64,000 nucleotides of DNA from Paractinoplanes ferrugineus (lineage in GTDB: Bacteria; Actinomycetota; Actinomycetes; Mycobacteriales; Micromonosporaceae). How positions within the stretch are numbered: position 1 is the first letter of the stretch; each line of letters opens with the position of its first letter. Position numbers and translations under genes: made by a program. Below the pieces are notes generated by a model, which saw only the letters and a list, made by a program, of their open reading frames with translations, ran no database searches and was not told the DNA's origin. Location of the stretch: the NCBI RefSeq assembly GCF_016862195.1, contig NZ_BOMM01000029.1, positions 62,001 to 126,000 of the forward strand, written 5' to 3'. Of the stretch, positions 45,648 through 54,009 are shown one piece after another.

Positions 45648-46364
45648 TCAGGCCAGGTTCCGGGTCGGCCACCGGGCCTGGTCGGCCGCGAGCAATGCCG
45701 GGTCGCGCGGTGGCGGCACCTCGCCGAGGATCTCGAGCCGGGTGATTCGCTCGATGCGGAAGCCACGGATCGCGTCACGCAGCCGGCACCAGCCCGTGAG
45801 CAGCCAGGCGTCGCCCGCGCGGAGAAGTCCCATGGTCTCGACGTCGCGGACCGTACCGGTGGCGGGATCCGGTCCGCCGTCCTCGTTCTCCCCCAGGTAG
45901 GTGAGCCGAACCACCCGCCGGGCGGCGATCACGTCGGCGAGGATCCCAAGCGGCACCACGTCGTCTGTCGAAGGGCGGGCGTCGATGACCTGCATGACCC
46001 CAAGCATCTCCTGTACGGGCCGGCGATGCTCCTCCTGCACGACGGCCGCGATCTTGGCGCGGGCGCGTCGGGCCGCCCCCTGGTAGGGCGAGGAATCGAG
46101 GAGCGCGAGCCCGGCGAGCACCGCCAGCGATTCGGTGGCGGACAGGTTCAGCGGCGGCAGCGAGTACTCACGAAGGATCGAGTAGCCGCCTGCCGCCCCG
46201 TGGTCCGCGTAGATGGGCACCCCGGCCAGCTGCAGTGACCCGATGTCGCGTTCGATGGTCCGGGACGACACGCCGAACTCGCCGGCGAGCCGAGCGGCGG
46301 ACCATGGCCGGCGTGCTCCACGGAGCAGGTCCACCAGCGCGTACTGCCGTTCGGCTCGCTTCAT
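45648..46364 (-). CDS. WYL-domain transcriptional regulator (YafY/DeoR type)
   Basis: A 238-residue regulator. N-terminal winged helix-turn-helix 'WSAARLAGEFGVSSRTIERDIGSLQLAGVPIYADHGAAGGYSIL', then a WYL domain ('ARRVVRLTYLGENEDGG', 'LLRAGDAWLLTGWCRLRDAIRGFRIERI'). WYL domains sense nucleic-acid or nucleotide-like ligands and other signals. It follows a SnoaL-like gene on the same strand by 35 nt, a frequent pairing in actinobacteria. The ATG at 46364 is the conserved start. Confidence 0.9.
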   Translation of the reverse strand: MKRAERQYALVDLLRGARRPWSAARLAGEFGVSSRTIERDIGSLQLAGVPIYADHGAAGGYSILREYSLPPLNLSATESLAVLAGLALLDSSPYQGAARRARAKIAAVVQEEHRRPVQEMLGVMQVIDARPSTDDVVPLGILADVIAARRVVRLTYLGENEDGGPDPATGTVRDVETMGLLRAGDAWLLTGWCRLRDAIRGFRIERITRLEILGEVPPPRDPALLAADQARWPTRNLA

Positions 46365-46399
46365 CACCCAAGTCTGGCAAACGTGTCCGGCGGCGTCCG

Positions 46400-46798
46400 T
46401 CAGCTCCGCATGCTCCGCTGTCCGCCCACCGACCAGACCCGCCGGACCCGGCCGTCGTCGGCGAAGTCGAACACGTCGACGCCGCCGGCGAGTTTGCCCG
46501 CCGAATCGACGTCCCACAGCAACCGGCCGTGATCGCCGTCGATCGCATCGGCGATCCTGGTGAAGACGACGCCCGGGTTCTGCTCGTGCCACCAGGCGAG
46601 ATACTTCGCGAAGTCGTCGGCGGTGCGGATGTCGTCCGCCGGGGTCGACCCGTCGGGCTCGGTGACCGCGAAATGAATGCGGAAGTCGTCGGCGCAGATC
46701 TGTCGTGCGAGGTCGCCGTCGGTGTTCCACATCGTCAACCACAGGTCGAGGGAGTTCCGGGCGGTGGAAACGGGATGGGGTTTCGAGCTCTCCGTCAT
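46400..46798 (-). CDS. SnoaL/NTF2-like protein
   Basis: A 132-residue cone-shaped NTF2-fold protein ('NSLDLWLTMWNTDGDLARQICADDFRIHFAV', 'FTRIADAIDGDHGRLLWDVDS', 'GVDVFDFADDGRVRRVWSV'). Such proteins bind small hydrophobic ligands or act as isomerases; no catalytic set can be named. The ATG at 46798 is preferred over longer in-frame starts that overlap the S41 protease gene. It probably shares a transcript with the WYL regulator downstream. Confidence 0.8.
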   Translation of the reverse strand: MTESSKPHPVSTARNSLDLWLTMWNTDGDLARQICADDFRIHFAVTEPDGSTPADDIRTADDFAKYLAWWHEQNPGVVFTRIADAIDGDHGRLLWDVDSAGKLAGGVDVFDFADDGRVRRVWSVGGQRSMRS

Positions 46799-46821
46799 GA
46801 GCTCACTCTCGGACCCTGACG

Positions 46822-46837
46822 CGACAACGGTATGTCG
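46822..46837. promoter_or_regulatory. Inverted repeat before the SnoaL-WYL operon
   Basis: CGACA-N6-TGTCG lies in the 80-bp gap upstream of the SnoaL-like start, and overlaps a TACCGT -10-like hexamer on the minus strand. It is a candidate site for the WYL regulator. Confidence 0.35.
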
Positions 46838-46878
46838 GTGTTCTCGAGATCCCCGCGGCCCTGCTCGATCGGGCTCCG

Positions 46879-47811
46879 TCATTCCAGCGCCGATCGCGCC
46901 TCGGTCAGGACGGCCGGCGCGGTGGCAGTGGCCAGGACGTGCTGCAGGGCCATCCGATAGGCCACGTCGAAAGCCTCCCCGGCGGGTACCGCCACGTCCG
47001 GCTCCACACCGACGCCTTCCCAGTTGCCGCCGGTGACCGGGTTGACGGCGCGGGCCACCGGAACAGTGATCTCGAAGGTCGGCGAGATGGGGAAGATGTC
47101 GGTGGGATGGGCGCCGCCCTTGGTCGTCTCTCCGACCAGGACCGCTCGTCCCTGAGCCTTGAGGTTGTAGCCGAACTCCTCACCGGCCGAAAACGTGGAC
47201 CCGCTGGTCAACAGGTAGAGGGGCCGATCGAGATAGCGCTCGCCGGGCAGCCACGCATGACTCCAGAACTGCCGGGTGCGACCCGTTGCTCCCTCGAAGA
47301 TGCTGTTGAGATGGGTTTCCCCGTCCGGGAAGAAGTAGCTCGTCCAGAACACGGCCCCGTCGGGAGATCCACCCCGGTTCTTGCGAAGATCGACTATCAG
47401 CGCGTGCGTCTGCGACACCAGCTCCATGGCCGCGGCGATCGCCCGCCCACCCACGCCGGCCGAGGCGACGAACCGCAGATCCAGCAACCCGACGTTGCCG
47501 TCCAGCCGCTCCACCCGCGCGATGCCGTAGTTGGTGAGTCGCTGCTGTTCTCGCCGGGCCGCGTCGATCTCGGGCTCGGTGAGCGCCTCGCGAAGGTCCG
47601 CGGAACGTGTCCGGACGCGTAGATGACTGTCCTGACAGACTTCGAAGAGTTCCGCCGTCAGCCGCCGACCGAGGGCTTCCTCGTCCAGTTGGTCATAAGC
47701 CCCGGCAGCCAGTCGCACGCGGATGGCGTCGGCCGCTTCCTGAGCCCGGTCGGCGAAGATGTAATTGCCGCACAACAGTTCCAGTGCCTTCTCCACCAGC
47801 TCCACTGACAT
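46879..47811 (-). CDS. S41 family peptidase (tail-specific protease-like)
   Basis: A 310-residue protein of the IRBP-like S41 group. The N-terminal helical part ('VEKALELLCGNYIFADRAQEAADAIR') is followed by the protease core: 'DGNVGLLDLRFVAS', 'HALIVDLRKNRGGSPDGAVFWTSYFFP', the nucleophile Ser in 'TSGSTFSAGEEFGYNLKAQGRAVLVGETTKGG' and 'VARAVNPVTGGNWEGVGVEPDV'. There is no PDZ domain and no signal peptide, so it is probably cytosolic. The substrate is unknown. Confidence 0.87.
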   Translation of the reverse strand: MSVELVEKALELLCGNYIFADRAQEAADAIRVRLAAGAYDQLDEEALGRRLTAELFEVCQDSHLRVRTRSADLREALTEPEIDAARREQQRLTNYGIARVERLDGNVGLLDLRFVASAGVGGRAIAAAMELVSQTHALIVDLRKNRGGSPDGAVFWTSYFFPDGETHLNSIFEGATGRTRQFWSHAWLPGERYLDRPLYLLTSGSTFSAGEEFGYNLKAQGRAVLVGETTKGGAHPTDIFPISPTFEITVPVARAVNPVTGGNWEGVGVEPDVAVPAGEAFDVAYRMALQHVLATATAPAVLTEARSALE

Positions 47812-47872
47812 CGACGCACCATATCGGAGGCTTGCGCGGCCCGTGGTCCCGTACGGTCGAAGCCGCGAACCC

Positions 47873-49168
47873 TCACACCAGCTCCGGAGCGCCCTCCCGG
47901 ACCGGATCCGGGAATGTCGGCTGAGCCGGACCGTCGGCCGGGGTGGCGGCGCGCAGCGCGGCTTCGACCCGGCGGTTGCTGGTCATGGTCGCCGTGACCG
48001 CGGTCATGGCGAGCAGGAGGCCGGCGGCGACGAAGAGCGGGGTGCGCACGTCGAAAGTGGCGGCCAGCCCGCCGCCGACGAAGGCGCCGAGCGGGGCGGC
48101 ACACATGGCGACCATGCGCGAGGAGGAGGTGACCCGGCCCATCAGGTGGCCGGGGACGATCGCCTGGCGCAGCGAGGGTGCGAGCACCATGGTGGCGCCC
48201 ATGCCGGCTCCGCAGACGGCGAGCGCGAGGCCGGCGACGTACGGGTTCGGGGCGGCGGCCAGGCCCAGGACGGCGAGTCCCTCGACCGCGGCGGTGCAGG
48301 TCAGTGCGGTGCCGGTGCCGAGTCGCCGGCCGAGGAAGGACGCGATGCCCGCGCCCAGCAGGCCGCCGGTGGCCTCGACGGTCAGCAGGAGGCCGAAGCC
48401 GTAGGTGCCGATGCCGAGGCGGTCGTGGGCGAAGAGGGCGAGGACGGTCTCGACGGCGGTGAAGGCGATGTTCCCGACCGCCGGGCGCAGCGCGAGCCCG
48501 AGCAGGAGCCGGTCCGTCAGGACATACGAGGCACCGGCCCGCGCCTGCCGCAGCAGTGACTCGCGGGCCTGCGGTGCGGGCCGGGGCGCGGCCGGAAGCG
48601 ACCGGACGAGCAGCGCGGAGACCGCGAACGACACCGCGTCGGCGAGCAGCGGAACCGCCCGCCCGAGCGCGAGCAGAGCACTGCCCACGGGCGGGCCCGC
48701 GAAGCCGGACATGGCGGTCTGGGCTCCGCGCAGGCGCGCGTTGCCGCGCTCCAGGAGGGCCGGGCGGCGGCCGAGCAGGTCCGGCAGGTAGGACGAGGCG
48801 GCCGTGTCGAAGAAGAGGCTGCCGAGGCCGAGCAGGAAGGCGACGGCGGCGAGCAGCGGAATGCTCAGCATGCCGAACGCGGCCGCCGCGGCCGTCACCG
48901 CGAGCAGCAGGGCGCGGGTGGCGTCGGTGATCCACATCGTCTGCCGGCGGTCCCAGCGGTCCACGAGGGCGCCGCCGAGCACGCCGAACAGCAGCCACGG
49001 CAGCGTCCCCGCCGCCGTGACGACGGCGAGCGCCATCGGTTCCCGGGTCAGGGCCAACGCGAGCAGGGGCAGTGCGGCCCGGGTGACCCCGTCACCGAGT
49101 GAGGAGATCGTCTGGGCGCTCCACAGCCGGCCGAATCCGGTCGGCAACTTCTGGATGTCCGAGCTCAT
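47873..49168 (-). CDS. MFS exporter (EntS/MFS_3-like)
   Basis: A 431-residue transporter with about 12 helices. 'FGRLWSAQTISSLGDGVTRAALPLLAL' and the loop motif 'GALVDRWDRRQTMWITD' (MFS motif A) are characteristic of the enterobactin-exporter-like MFS_3 group, proton-driven exporters of siderophores or drugs. The start overlaps the end of the ArsR-like regulator by 4 nt (ATGA), so they are one operon, and the regulator probably gates export by its substrate. Confidence 0.9.
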   Translation of the reverse strand: MSSDIQKLPTGFGRLWSAQTISSLGDGVTRAALPLLALALTREPMALAVVTAAGTLPWLLFGVLGGALVDRWDRRQTMWITDATRALLLAVTAAAAAFGMLSIPLLAAVAFLLGLGSLFFDTAASSYLPDLLGRRPALLERGNARLRGAQTAMSGFAGPPVGSALLALGRAVPLLADAVSFAVSALLVRSLPAAPRPAPQARESLLRQARAGASYVLTDRLLLGLALRPAVGNIAFTAVETVLALFAHDRLGIGTYGFGLLLTVEATGGLLGAGIASFLGRRLGTGTALTCTAAVEGLAVLGLAAAPNPYVAGLALAVCGAGMGATMVLAPSLRQAIVPGHLMGRVTSSSRMVAMCAAPLGAFVGGGLAATFDVRTPLFVAAGLLLAMTAVTATMTSNRRVEAALRAATPADGPAQPTFPDPVREGAPELV

Positions 49169-49704
49169 TCGGCACCACCGCCGGACTGCCCACGCCGGGC
49201 CGGGTGGAACAGCGCGAAGACGAGCGACGCGTCGGGCAGCGCCGGGTCGGACAACTTGCGGTATTCGTCGGCCAGGGCGTGCAGCCGCGCCCCCAGCTCC
49301 GCGAACTGTTCGTCGGTGAGCCGCAGATGCGCCATCCGTACCTGCCGCTCGCCCCCCGCCGGCGACTCCTCGAGGTCGGCCACGGCGTGTCGCATCAGTA
49401 TGTCCGGTCCGCCCTCGCCCGGATCGGGCAGCTCGATCGACCGCGCGGCCATCGCGTAGTACCGCTCGACGACCCCCCGCACCTTCCGGGTCCGGACCAC
49501 CTTGACCAGGCCGGCCCGCTCGAGCAACCGCACGTGATAGCTGGAACTGCCCTTCGCCACACCCACTCGGTCGGCGATCTGGGTGATCGTGGCGGGCTCG
49601 AAGCGGAGCACGGCCATGATGCGGTGACGCGTGAGGTTGGAGACGGCGCGCAGTTGCTCATCCGTCGTGATGTGAAAGGTCTCGGGTAGGTCGTCGGTAG
49701 TCAT
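49165..49704 (-). CDS. ArsR-type winged-helix regulator
   Basis: A 179-residue regulator with an N-terminal ArsR-like winged helix ('QLRAVSNLTRHRIMAVLRFEPATITQIADRVGVAKGSSSYHVRLLERAGLVKVVRTRKVRGVVERYYAM') and a helical C-terminal half that may bind ligand or dimerise. The metal-site Cys residues of true metalloregulators are absent, so a non-metal signal is likely. It is the first gene of an operon with the MFS exporter. The perfect inverted repeat six bases in front of its ATG is the obvious binding site. Confidence 0.9.
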   Translation of the reverse strand: MTTDDLPETFHITTDEQLRAVSNLTRHRIMAVLRFEPATITQIADRVGVAKGSSSYHVRLLERAGLVKVVRTRKVRGVVERYYAMAARSIELPDPGEGGPDILMRHAVADLEESPAGGERQVRMAHLRLTDEQFAELGARLHALADEYRKLSDPALPDASLVFALFHPARRGQSGGGAE

Positions 49705-49709
49705 GCCGT

Positions 49710-49733
49710 AATGGTCAACGATCCTTGACCATT
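49710..49733. promoter_or_regulatory. Operator of the ArsR-MFS operon
   Basis: AATGGTCAA-N6-TTGACCATT is a perfect 9-bp inverted repeat, starting 6 bp from the ArsR-like start. Its size and symmetry suit a winged-helix dimer. Confidence 0.75.
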
Positions 49734-49781
49734 GCGCAAGGGGGTTCCGCACGGCAGCTAGGTGACAGCCGAAAATCGACG

Positions 49782-49814
49782 TTGACAGAATTACTTGGAT
49801 GAGTAAAAGTTTAC
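49782..49814 (+). promoter_or_regulatory. Promoter and operators of the TetR operon
   Basis: TTGACA (49782-49787), a 16-bp spacer and TAAAAG (49804-49809). Two inverted repeats overlap it: TTACT-N6-AGTAA (49791-49806) and GTAAA-N2-TTTAC (49803-49814). The layout predicts transcription starting at or near 49817 and repression by the TetR protein itself. Confidence 0.6.
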
Positions 49815-49816
49815 CC

Positions 49817-50416
49817 ATGCGAGTAAATGACACCGTCACGACACGGGCGAGACGAGCCCAGATCATCACCGCCGCCATCGACACCATCGCCGAACTCGGG
49901 TACGGCAACGCCTCCTTCGCCCGCATCGCCAACCGAGCCGGGATCAGCAGCACCCGGCTGATCTCCTACCACTTCCGCGACAAGGCCGAACTGGTCCTCG
50001 CCGTGGTCGACGCCGTGCTCGCCGAGGCCGCCGAGCACATGGGCAAACGTCTGCGCGCCGCCGGTGACCGCCACCCCGATCTGCTGGCCGCCTACATCGA
50101 GTCGAACCTCGAATTCATCGCCGAGCATCCGACCGCGATCCGCGCCGTCATCGAGATCGCCGGCAACGCGCGCACCGACGACGGCACCCCGATCCTGCGG
50201 GACGAGCAGGCCGATGCCCCGATCGAACGACTGATCACGCTGTTCCGCGAAGGCCAGGAAACCGGCGAGTTCCGCGCCTTCGACCCGGCGGTCATGGCCG
50301 TCACCCTGCGCGCGGCGATCGACGCCGCGGCCGGCCGCCCGCATCTCGATCCGCATGCCTACGCCGCCGAACTGGTGGCCCTGTTCACCAGAGCCACCCG
50401 GAAGGACAACGCGTGA
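49817..50416 (+). CDS. TetR/AcrR family transcriptional regulator
   Basis: A 199-residue regulator. 'RRAQIITAAIDTIAELGYGNASFARIANRAGISSTRLISYHFRDKAELVLAV' is the TetR DNA-binding domain; the rest is helical and ends with the family C-terminal pattern. The start at 49817 is preferred because the promoter predicts a leaderless mRNA; an ATG six codons upstream (49799) lies inside the promoter. Its stop overlaps the next gene (GTGA), forming an operon with a membrane protein and a flavin monooxygenase. Confidence 0.9.
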   Translation: MRVNDTVTTRARRAQIITAAIDTIAELGYGNASFARIANRAGISSTRLISYHFRDKAELVLAVVDAVLAEAAEHMGKRLRAAGDRHPDLLAAYIESNLEFIAEHPTAIRAVIEIAGNARTDDGTPILRDEQADAPIERLITLFREGQETGEFRAFDPAVMAVTLRAAIDAAAGRPHLDPHAYAAELVALFTRATRKDNA

Positions 50417-51057
50417 CCACCATGACCACTTCCAAGCCCGGTCGCGTCACCCTGCTCCGGCCGCTGCTCGTCGACTTCGGCCTCCCGCTGCTCGTGTATT
50501 ACGGGCTTCGCGCAGCCGGCGTCTCTCAGTGGTGGTCACTGCTTCTCTCCGGCGTCGTCCCGGCGGCCGCGGTGATCATCCGGTTCGCCCGCCGCCGTAC
50601 CGTCGACTTCTTCGCCCTGTTCGTGCTGTCCATCGTCGCGCTCACCCTCGGCATCTCGGCGATGAGCGGCGACCCCCGCACGATGCTGATCCGCGACGCC
50701 TGGGGCGGCCTGCTCGGCGGGCTCATCGCGGTCTGGCTGCTGGCCAGCGTGTGGATCGGCCGGCCCGCTCTGATGTACCTGTACCGCACGTTCGTGCTCG
50801 CCAAAGTCGGTCCGGACGGACTGCGCGCCTGGGAAGCCAAGTGGGACCAGGACCGGCGGTTCCGGTCGAGCATGCGGCTGATCACCTTCGTCTGGGGATG
50901 CGCCGGCCTGCTGAACGTGCTCGTCACGCTGGCCGCGGCATACCTGCTGCCGATCGACCTGGCCACCGGAGTGCTCAACGTGAGCTGGCCCATCATCGTG
51001 GCGCCGACGCTGCTCTTCCACCTCTACTACACCAAGACGCGGGACCTGCGCGCATGA
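50413..51057 (+). CDS. VC0807-like integral membrane protein
   Basis: A 214-residue protein with about six helices ('PLLVDFGLPLLVYYGLRAAG', 'WWSLLLSGVVPAAAVIIRFA', 'FFALFVLSIVALTLGISAM', 'GLLGGLIAVWLLASVWIG' and two more). The pattern with the conserved 'SGDPRTMLIRDAWGG' matches VC0807/DUF3159-type proteins. It is the middle gene of a three-gene operon, overlapping its neighbours by 4 nt at each side. Transport or membrane-stress roles are possible; nothing specific is known. Confidence 0.8.
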   Translation: MTTMTTSKPGRVTLLRPLLVDFGLPLLVYYGLRAAGVSQWWSLLLSGVVPAAAVIIRFARRRTVDFFALFVLSIVALTLGISAMSGDPRTMLIRDAWGGLLGGLIAVWLLASVWIGRPALMYLYRTFVLAKVGPDGLRAWEAKWDQDRRFRSSMRLITFVWGCAGLLNVLVTLAAAYLLPIDLATGVLNVSWPIIVAPTLLFHLYYTKTRDLRA

Positions 51058-52259
51058 CCGCCGACGTGATCGTCGTGGGGGCCGGACCGACCGGCCTGAT
51101 GCTGGCCGGGGAACTGGCGCTCGGCGGCGCCCGGGTGATCGTGCTGGACCGGCTGGACCGGCGAACCGGGCAGTCGAAGGCCCTGAACCTGCAGCCCCGG
51201 TCGGCGGAGGTGCTCGCTTCTCGTGGCCTGCTCGACGACATCCTGGCGACGGCACCGGCGCTGCTGCCGAGCGGGCACTTCGCCGGGCTGCCGCTGGACT
51301 ATTCGGGGCTGGACACCCCCTACCCGTACCAGATCGGCGTGCCGCAGGCCCGGGTCGAGGAGCGACTCGAAGCATGGGCGAAGTCGCTCGGCGCCGAGAT
51401 CCGCTATGCGACGGCCGTCACCGAGGTCGCCCAGGACGATGACGGCGTGGTCGTCGACGGGCTGCGGGCCGCCTGGCTGATCGGCTGCGACGGGGCACGC
51501 AGCGTCGTCCGTAAGCAGTCGGGCATCGACTTCGTCGGCCGGGACGGCCGGATGTGCGCCCTGGTCGCCGACGTGACACTGGACGGAGTCGGCCCGACCG
51601 AGTGGGAACTGCCGAAACCGGAAGGGGACGGCCTGCTCACCGTGCTGCCGCTGGGCGACGGGGTGTTCCGGGTCCTGGCGGCGGGCCCGGCCCAGATGGC
51701 CGCCGGGCGCGACGACGCCGTGCCGGACAGCGAGATCGAATCCGCTCTGCGGCGCGGTGGCTGGACACTCGGCGAGGTGCGCTGGGCGAGCCGGTTCACC
51801 GACGCCACCCGGCTGGCCGACCGCTACCGCGCCGGGCGGGTGCTGCTGGCCGGCGACGCCGCGCACATCCACGCACCGACCGGCGGCCAGGGCCTCAATC
51901 TCGGCCTGCAGGACGCGTTCGATCTGGGCTGGAAGCTCGCCGAGGTGATCCGGGGCGAGGCCGGCGACGAACTGCTTGATACGTACGAGGCCGAGCGCCG
52001 ACCGGTCGCGGAGCGGGTCCTGCAGTCGACCCGCGCGCAAGGTGTCCTCATGATCCCGGACGACGATGTTCGCGCCACGAGAGCGATGTTCGCGGAACTG
52101 GTGGACATGAGGGCGCTGGCCGCCCGGGTGGCCGGCCTGGACCACGGTCGTCGCCTGCCCGGCCTGGACCTCAGCCTCCTGCACGACGGCCGCCGACACG
52201 TGGTCACCACACCGGAAGGTCCGGTCGAGGTCCGCCCCGACGGGTTTCGCCGGGCTTGA
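51054..52259 (+). CDS. FAD-dependent aromatic monooxygenase
   Basis: A 401-residue class A flavin monooxygenase of the PHBH/RdmE type. GAGPTGLMLAGELALGG binds the FAD ADP, 'DGARSVVRKQSGIDFVG' is the DG motif, and 'GRVLLAGDAAHIHAPTGGQGLNLGLQDAFDLGWKL' is the GD motif. The C-terminal thioredoxin-like domain found in rifampicin-type and many polyketide hydroxylases is absent or very short, so this is a compact form. It overlaps the membrane protein by 4 nt and is under TetR control. Hydroxylation of an aromatic drug or pollutant is likely, but the substrate is open. Confidence 0.9.
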   Translation: MTADVIVVGAGPTGLMLAGELALGGARVIVLDRLDRRTGQSKALNLQPRSAEVLASRGLLDDILATAPALLPSGHFAGLPLDYSGLDTPYPYQIGVPQARVEERLEAWAKSLGAEIRYATAVTEVAQDDDGVVVDGLRAAWLIGCDGARSVVRKQSGIDFVGRDGRMCALVADVTLDGVGPTEWELPKPEGDGLLTVLPLGDGVFRVLAAGPAQMAAGRDDAVPDSEIESALRRGGWTLGEVRWASRFTDATRLADRYRAGRVLLAGDAAHIHAPTGGQGLNLGLQDAFDLGWKLAEVIRGEAGDELLDTYEAERRPVAERVLQSTRAQGVLMIPDDDVRATRAMFAELVDMRALAARVAGLDHGRRLPGLDLSLLHDGRRHVVTTPEGPVEVRPDGFRRA

Positions 52260-52292
52260 CTCTCACACCGTGTCAGGGCGAACAGTACGAGG

Positions 52293-53606
52293 ATGAGGCG
52301 CGACGCGAAGGAGCCAGCCGTCGCCGGGACGTCGTCGTCAGTCGCGCAGGCGATCCGTTTCTCCGCGTCCGTACTGGTGGGGCTGCTGGCCGGAGTGGTG
52401 TTGCAGGTCTTCACCCTGGCCTTCCTGGGCCGGCTCGGCGAGGACGCGCTCTATGTGCGAGCGATATACACCCCGATCGGATTTCTGGTCCTGGCCGTCA
52501 CCGAGGGGCTCGTGGTCGCCGCCCAGGTGTCGGCCGGCATCGCGACCCGCTCCGGGCGACGCGACCCGCTCCGGCCGCTGCCGACCTTCCTGATGCTGGG
52601 CGGCGGCGCGTTGATCCTCATCGCCGGGGTGTGCACCGCCGCGGCGGCCCCGATCCTGAACGCGCTCGAGGTCGATCCGGCGGACCGCCCGGCGGTGCTG
52701 ATCTTCGTTATCGCGGTCTGTCTGAGCACGGTCGTCAGTCTGGTGCCGCTGGCCGGGGGCGCGGTGCTGCGAGGCATGGGACGTACGGTTGCCTCGTCGG
52801 TGCTGTCAGTCGGCTTCACGGTCCTGTGCATCGGGGTCATGGTGGTGCTGCGACTCCGGACGGAGCTGGGCATGCTCGCGGTGCCGGCCGGCACCCTGAC
52901 CGCCGGCGTGGTCGCCGGCGCCGCGTCGTGGTGGCTGTTGCGCGGGAACACGGCCGCCTGTTCATGGTTCCGGCGGGACGCGGCGGCGCAACTGTGGACG
53001 TTCGGTGCGCCGGTGGCGGTCACCTTCCTGATGCTGTCCACGGTGAACTTCGGTTACCTGCGGGTGCTCCGCGACGCCACCGGCGCGGACCTCGCCGGAT
53101 TCAGTCTGGGGCAGGGTGCGAGCTCCGTCTTCATGGTGGTGGCGATCGCGATCGGGTCCGGCACGGCCATCGTCGCCAATCTGCGGCCGGGCGAGGTGCG
53201 GCGGCCGATCGACGCGGCCGGCCTGAGCACCGCCGTCCGGATCTCGCTGCCGGCCTACGCCGCGATCGGCCTCCTGGCCCTCGTGTCACGCGATCCCCTG
53301 AGCCGGTTGCTGGCCGCGGACACGGACGTGGCGCGGACGACCGCCGGCTACTTCCTGTGGATGGGACCGACGTACGCGGTCTTCGGCGGGACCCTGGCCG
53401 TGCTGACCTACCTGGAACAGGTGGGCCGGGCGCGGACCGCGCTGCTGCTCAACGCCGCCTACTTCGCGGTGCTGTTGGTGATCGCCTTCCTGCTCCCTCA
53501 GCCGGTCAGCAGCGCCACGCTGACGAAACTGCTCGCGCTCAGCAACGTCGTCGGCTTCCTGACCTGCTGGCAGAGCGCCCGATATCTGCTCGGACATGCT
53601 CGCTGA
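52293..53606 (+). CDS. MATE family efflux transporter
   Basis: A 437-residue transporter of about 12 helices, in the N-terminal/C-terminal repeat of six typical of MATE proteins. 'ASVLVGLLAGVVLQVFTLAFLGRLGEDAL' is the first-helix signature; 'PLAGGAVLRGMGRTVASSV' is the 'LRG.G' motif. These proteins export cationic drugs or metabolites using Na+ or H+. It starts 34 bp after the monooxygenase stop and may belong to the same transcript, which would make a sense-modify-export unit. Confidence 0.85.
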   Translation: MRRDAKEPAVAGTSSSVAQAIRFSASVLVGLLAGVVLQVFTLAFLGRLGEDALYVRAIYTPIGFLVLAVTEGLVVAAQVSAGIATRSGRRDPLRPLPTFLMLGGGALILIAGVCTAAAAPILNALEVDPADRPAVLIFVIAVCLSTVVSLVPLAGGAVLRGMGRTVASSVLSVGFTVLCIGVMVVLRLRTELGMLAVPAGTLTAGVVAGAASWWLLRGNTAACSWFRRDAAAQLWTFGAPVAVTFLMLSTVNFGYLRVLRDATGADLAGFSLGQGASSVFMVVAIAIGSGTAIVANLRPGEVRRPIDAAGLSTAVRISLPAYAAIGLLALVSRDPLSRLLAADTDVARTTAGYFLWMGPTYAVFGGTLAVLTYLEQVGRARTALLLNAAYFAVLLVIAFLLPQPVSSATLTKLLALSNVVGFLTCWQSARYLLGHAR

Positions 53607-53623
53607 CAATCGGCCGGGCCGAT

Positions 53624-53725
53624 GGCGGTGTGCACGGCGAGGTCGGCGAGGCTGCCTTTCCTGGTCGAGCAGACCTTCTCGACCGAACTCAGTTCCGGCG
53701 CGTATGCGGGTCGCTGCGGCACCCG
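53624..53725 (-). mobile_element. IS630-type transposase fragment
   Basis: On the minus strand the codons read 'RPAYAPELSSVEKVCSTRKGSLADLAVHT', the C-terminal DDE block of IS630 transposases (P.YAPELNPVE.vWs..K...A.L), including the catalytic Glu in the SSVE position. Only about 35 codons remain, so it is an old scrap. It lies in the 403-bp gap between two genes. Confidence 0.6.
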
Positions 53726-53749
53726 CCCGGATCGGCGGGGGTAGGGCAC

Positions 53750-53938
53750 ATGATCTTCAACCGGACGCACGGCATCCGCACTCGGGCGGTCATCGTCAGC
53801 GACCACGATGGCGCGATCGACCACTGGTTCACGGTCAACGACACCGTCCAGGGCGAGCAGCACAGCGCGAACCCGCGCTATCCGTGGGTCATGGAAGGTC
53901 CGCGAGGGCCAGGACCTTCGTGGGTTCGGGGAAACTGA
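53750..53938 (+). CDS. Small ORF, unknown
   Basis: A 62-residue ORF from ATG with GGTAGGG seven bases upstream ('THGIRTRAVIVSDHDGAIDHWFTVND', 'NPRYPWVMEG'). It lies beside the transposase scrap and may be a truncated gene. No family was recognised. Confidence 0.3.
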   Translation: MIFNRTHGIRTRAVIVSDHDGAIDHWFTVNDTVQGEQHSANPRYPWVMEGPRGPGPSWVRGN

Positions 53939-54009
53939 AGGGACTTCAGCGGGAACCCGAGGATCGGATGACGTGTTATGTGGGATCGTTCGGTGGGTTC
54001 GTCTCGCAC

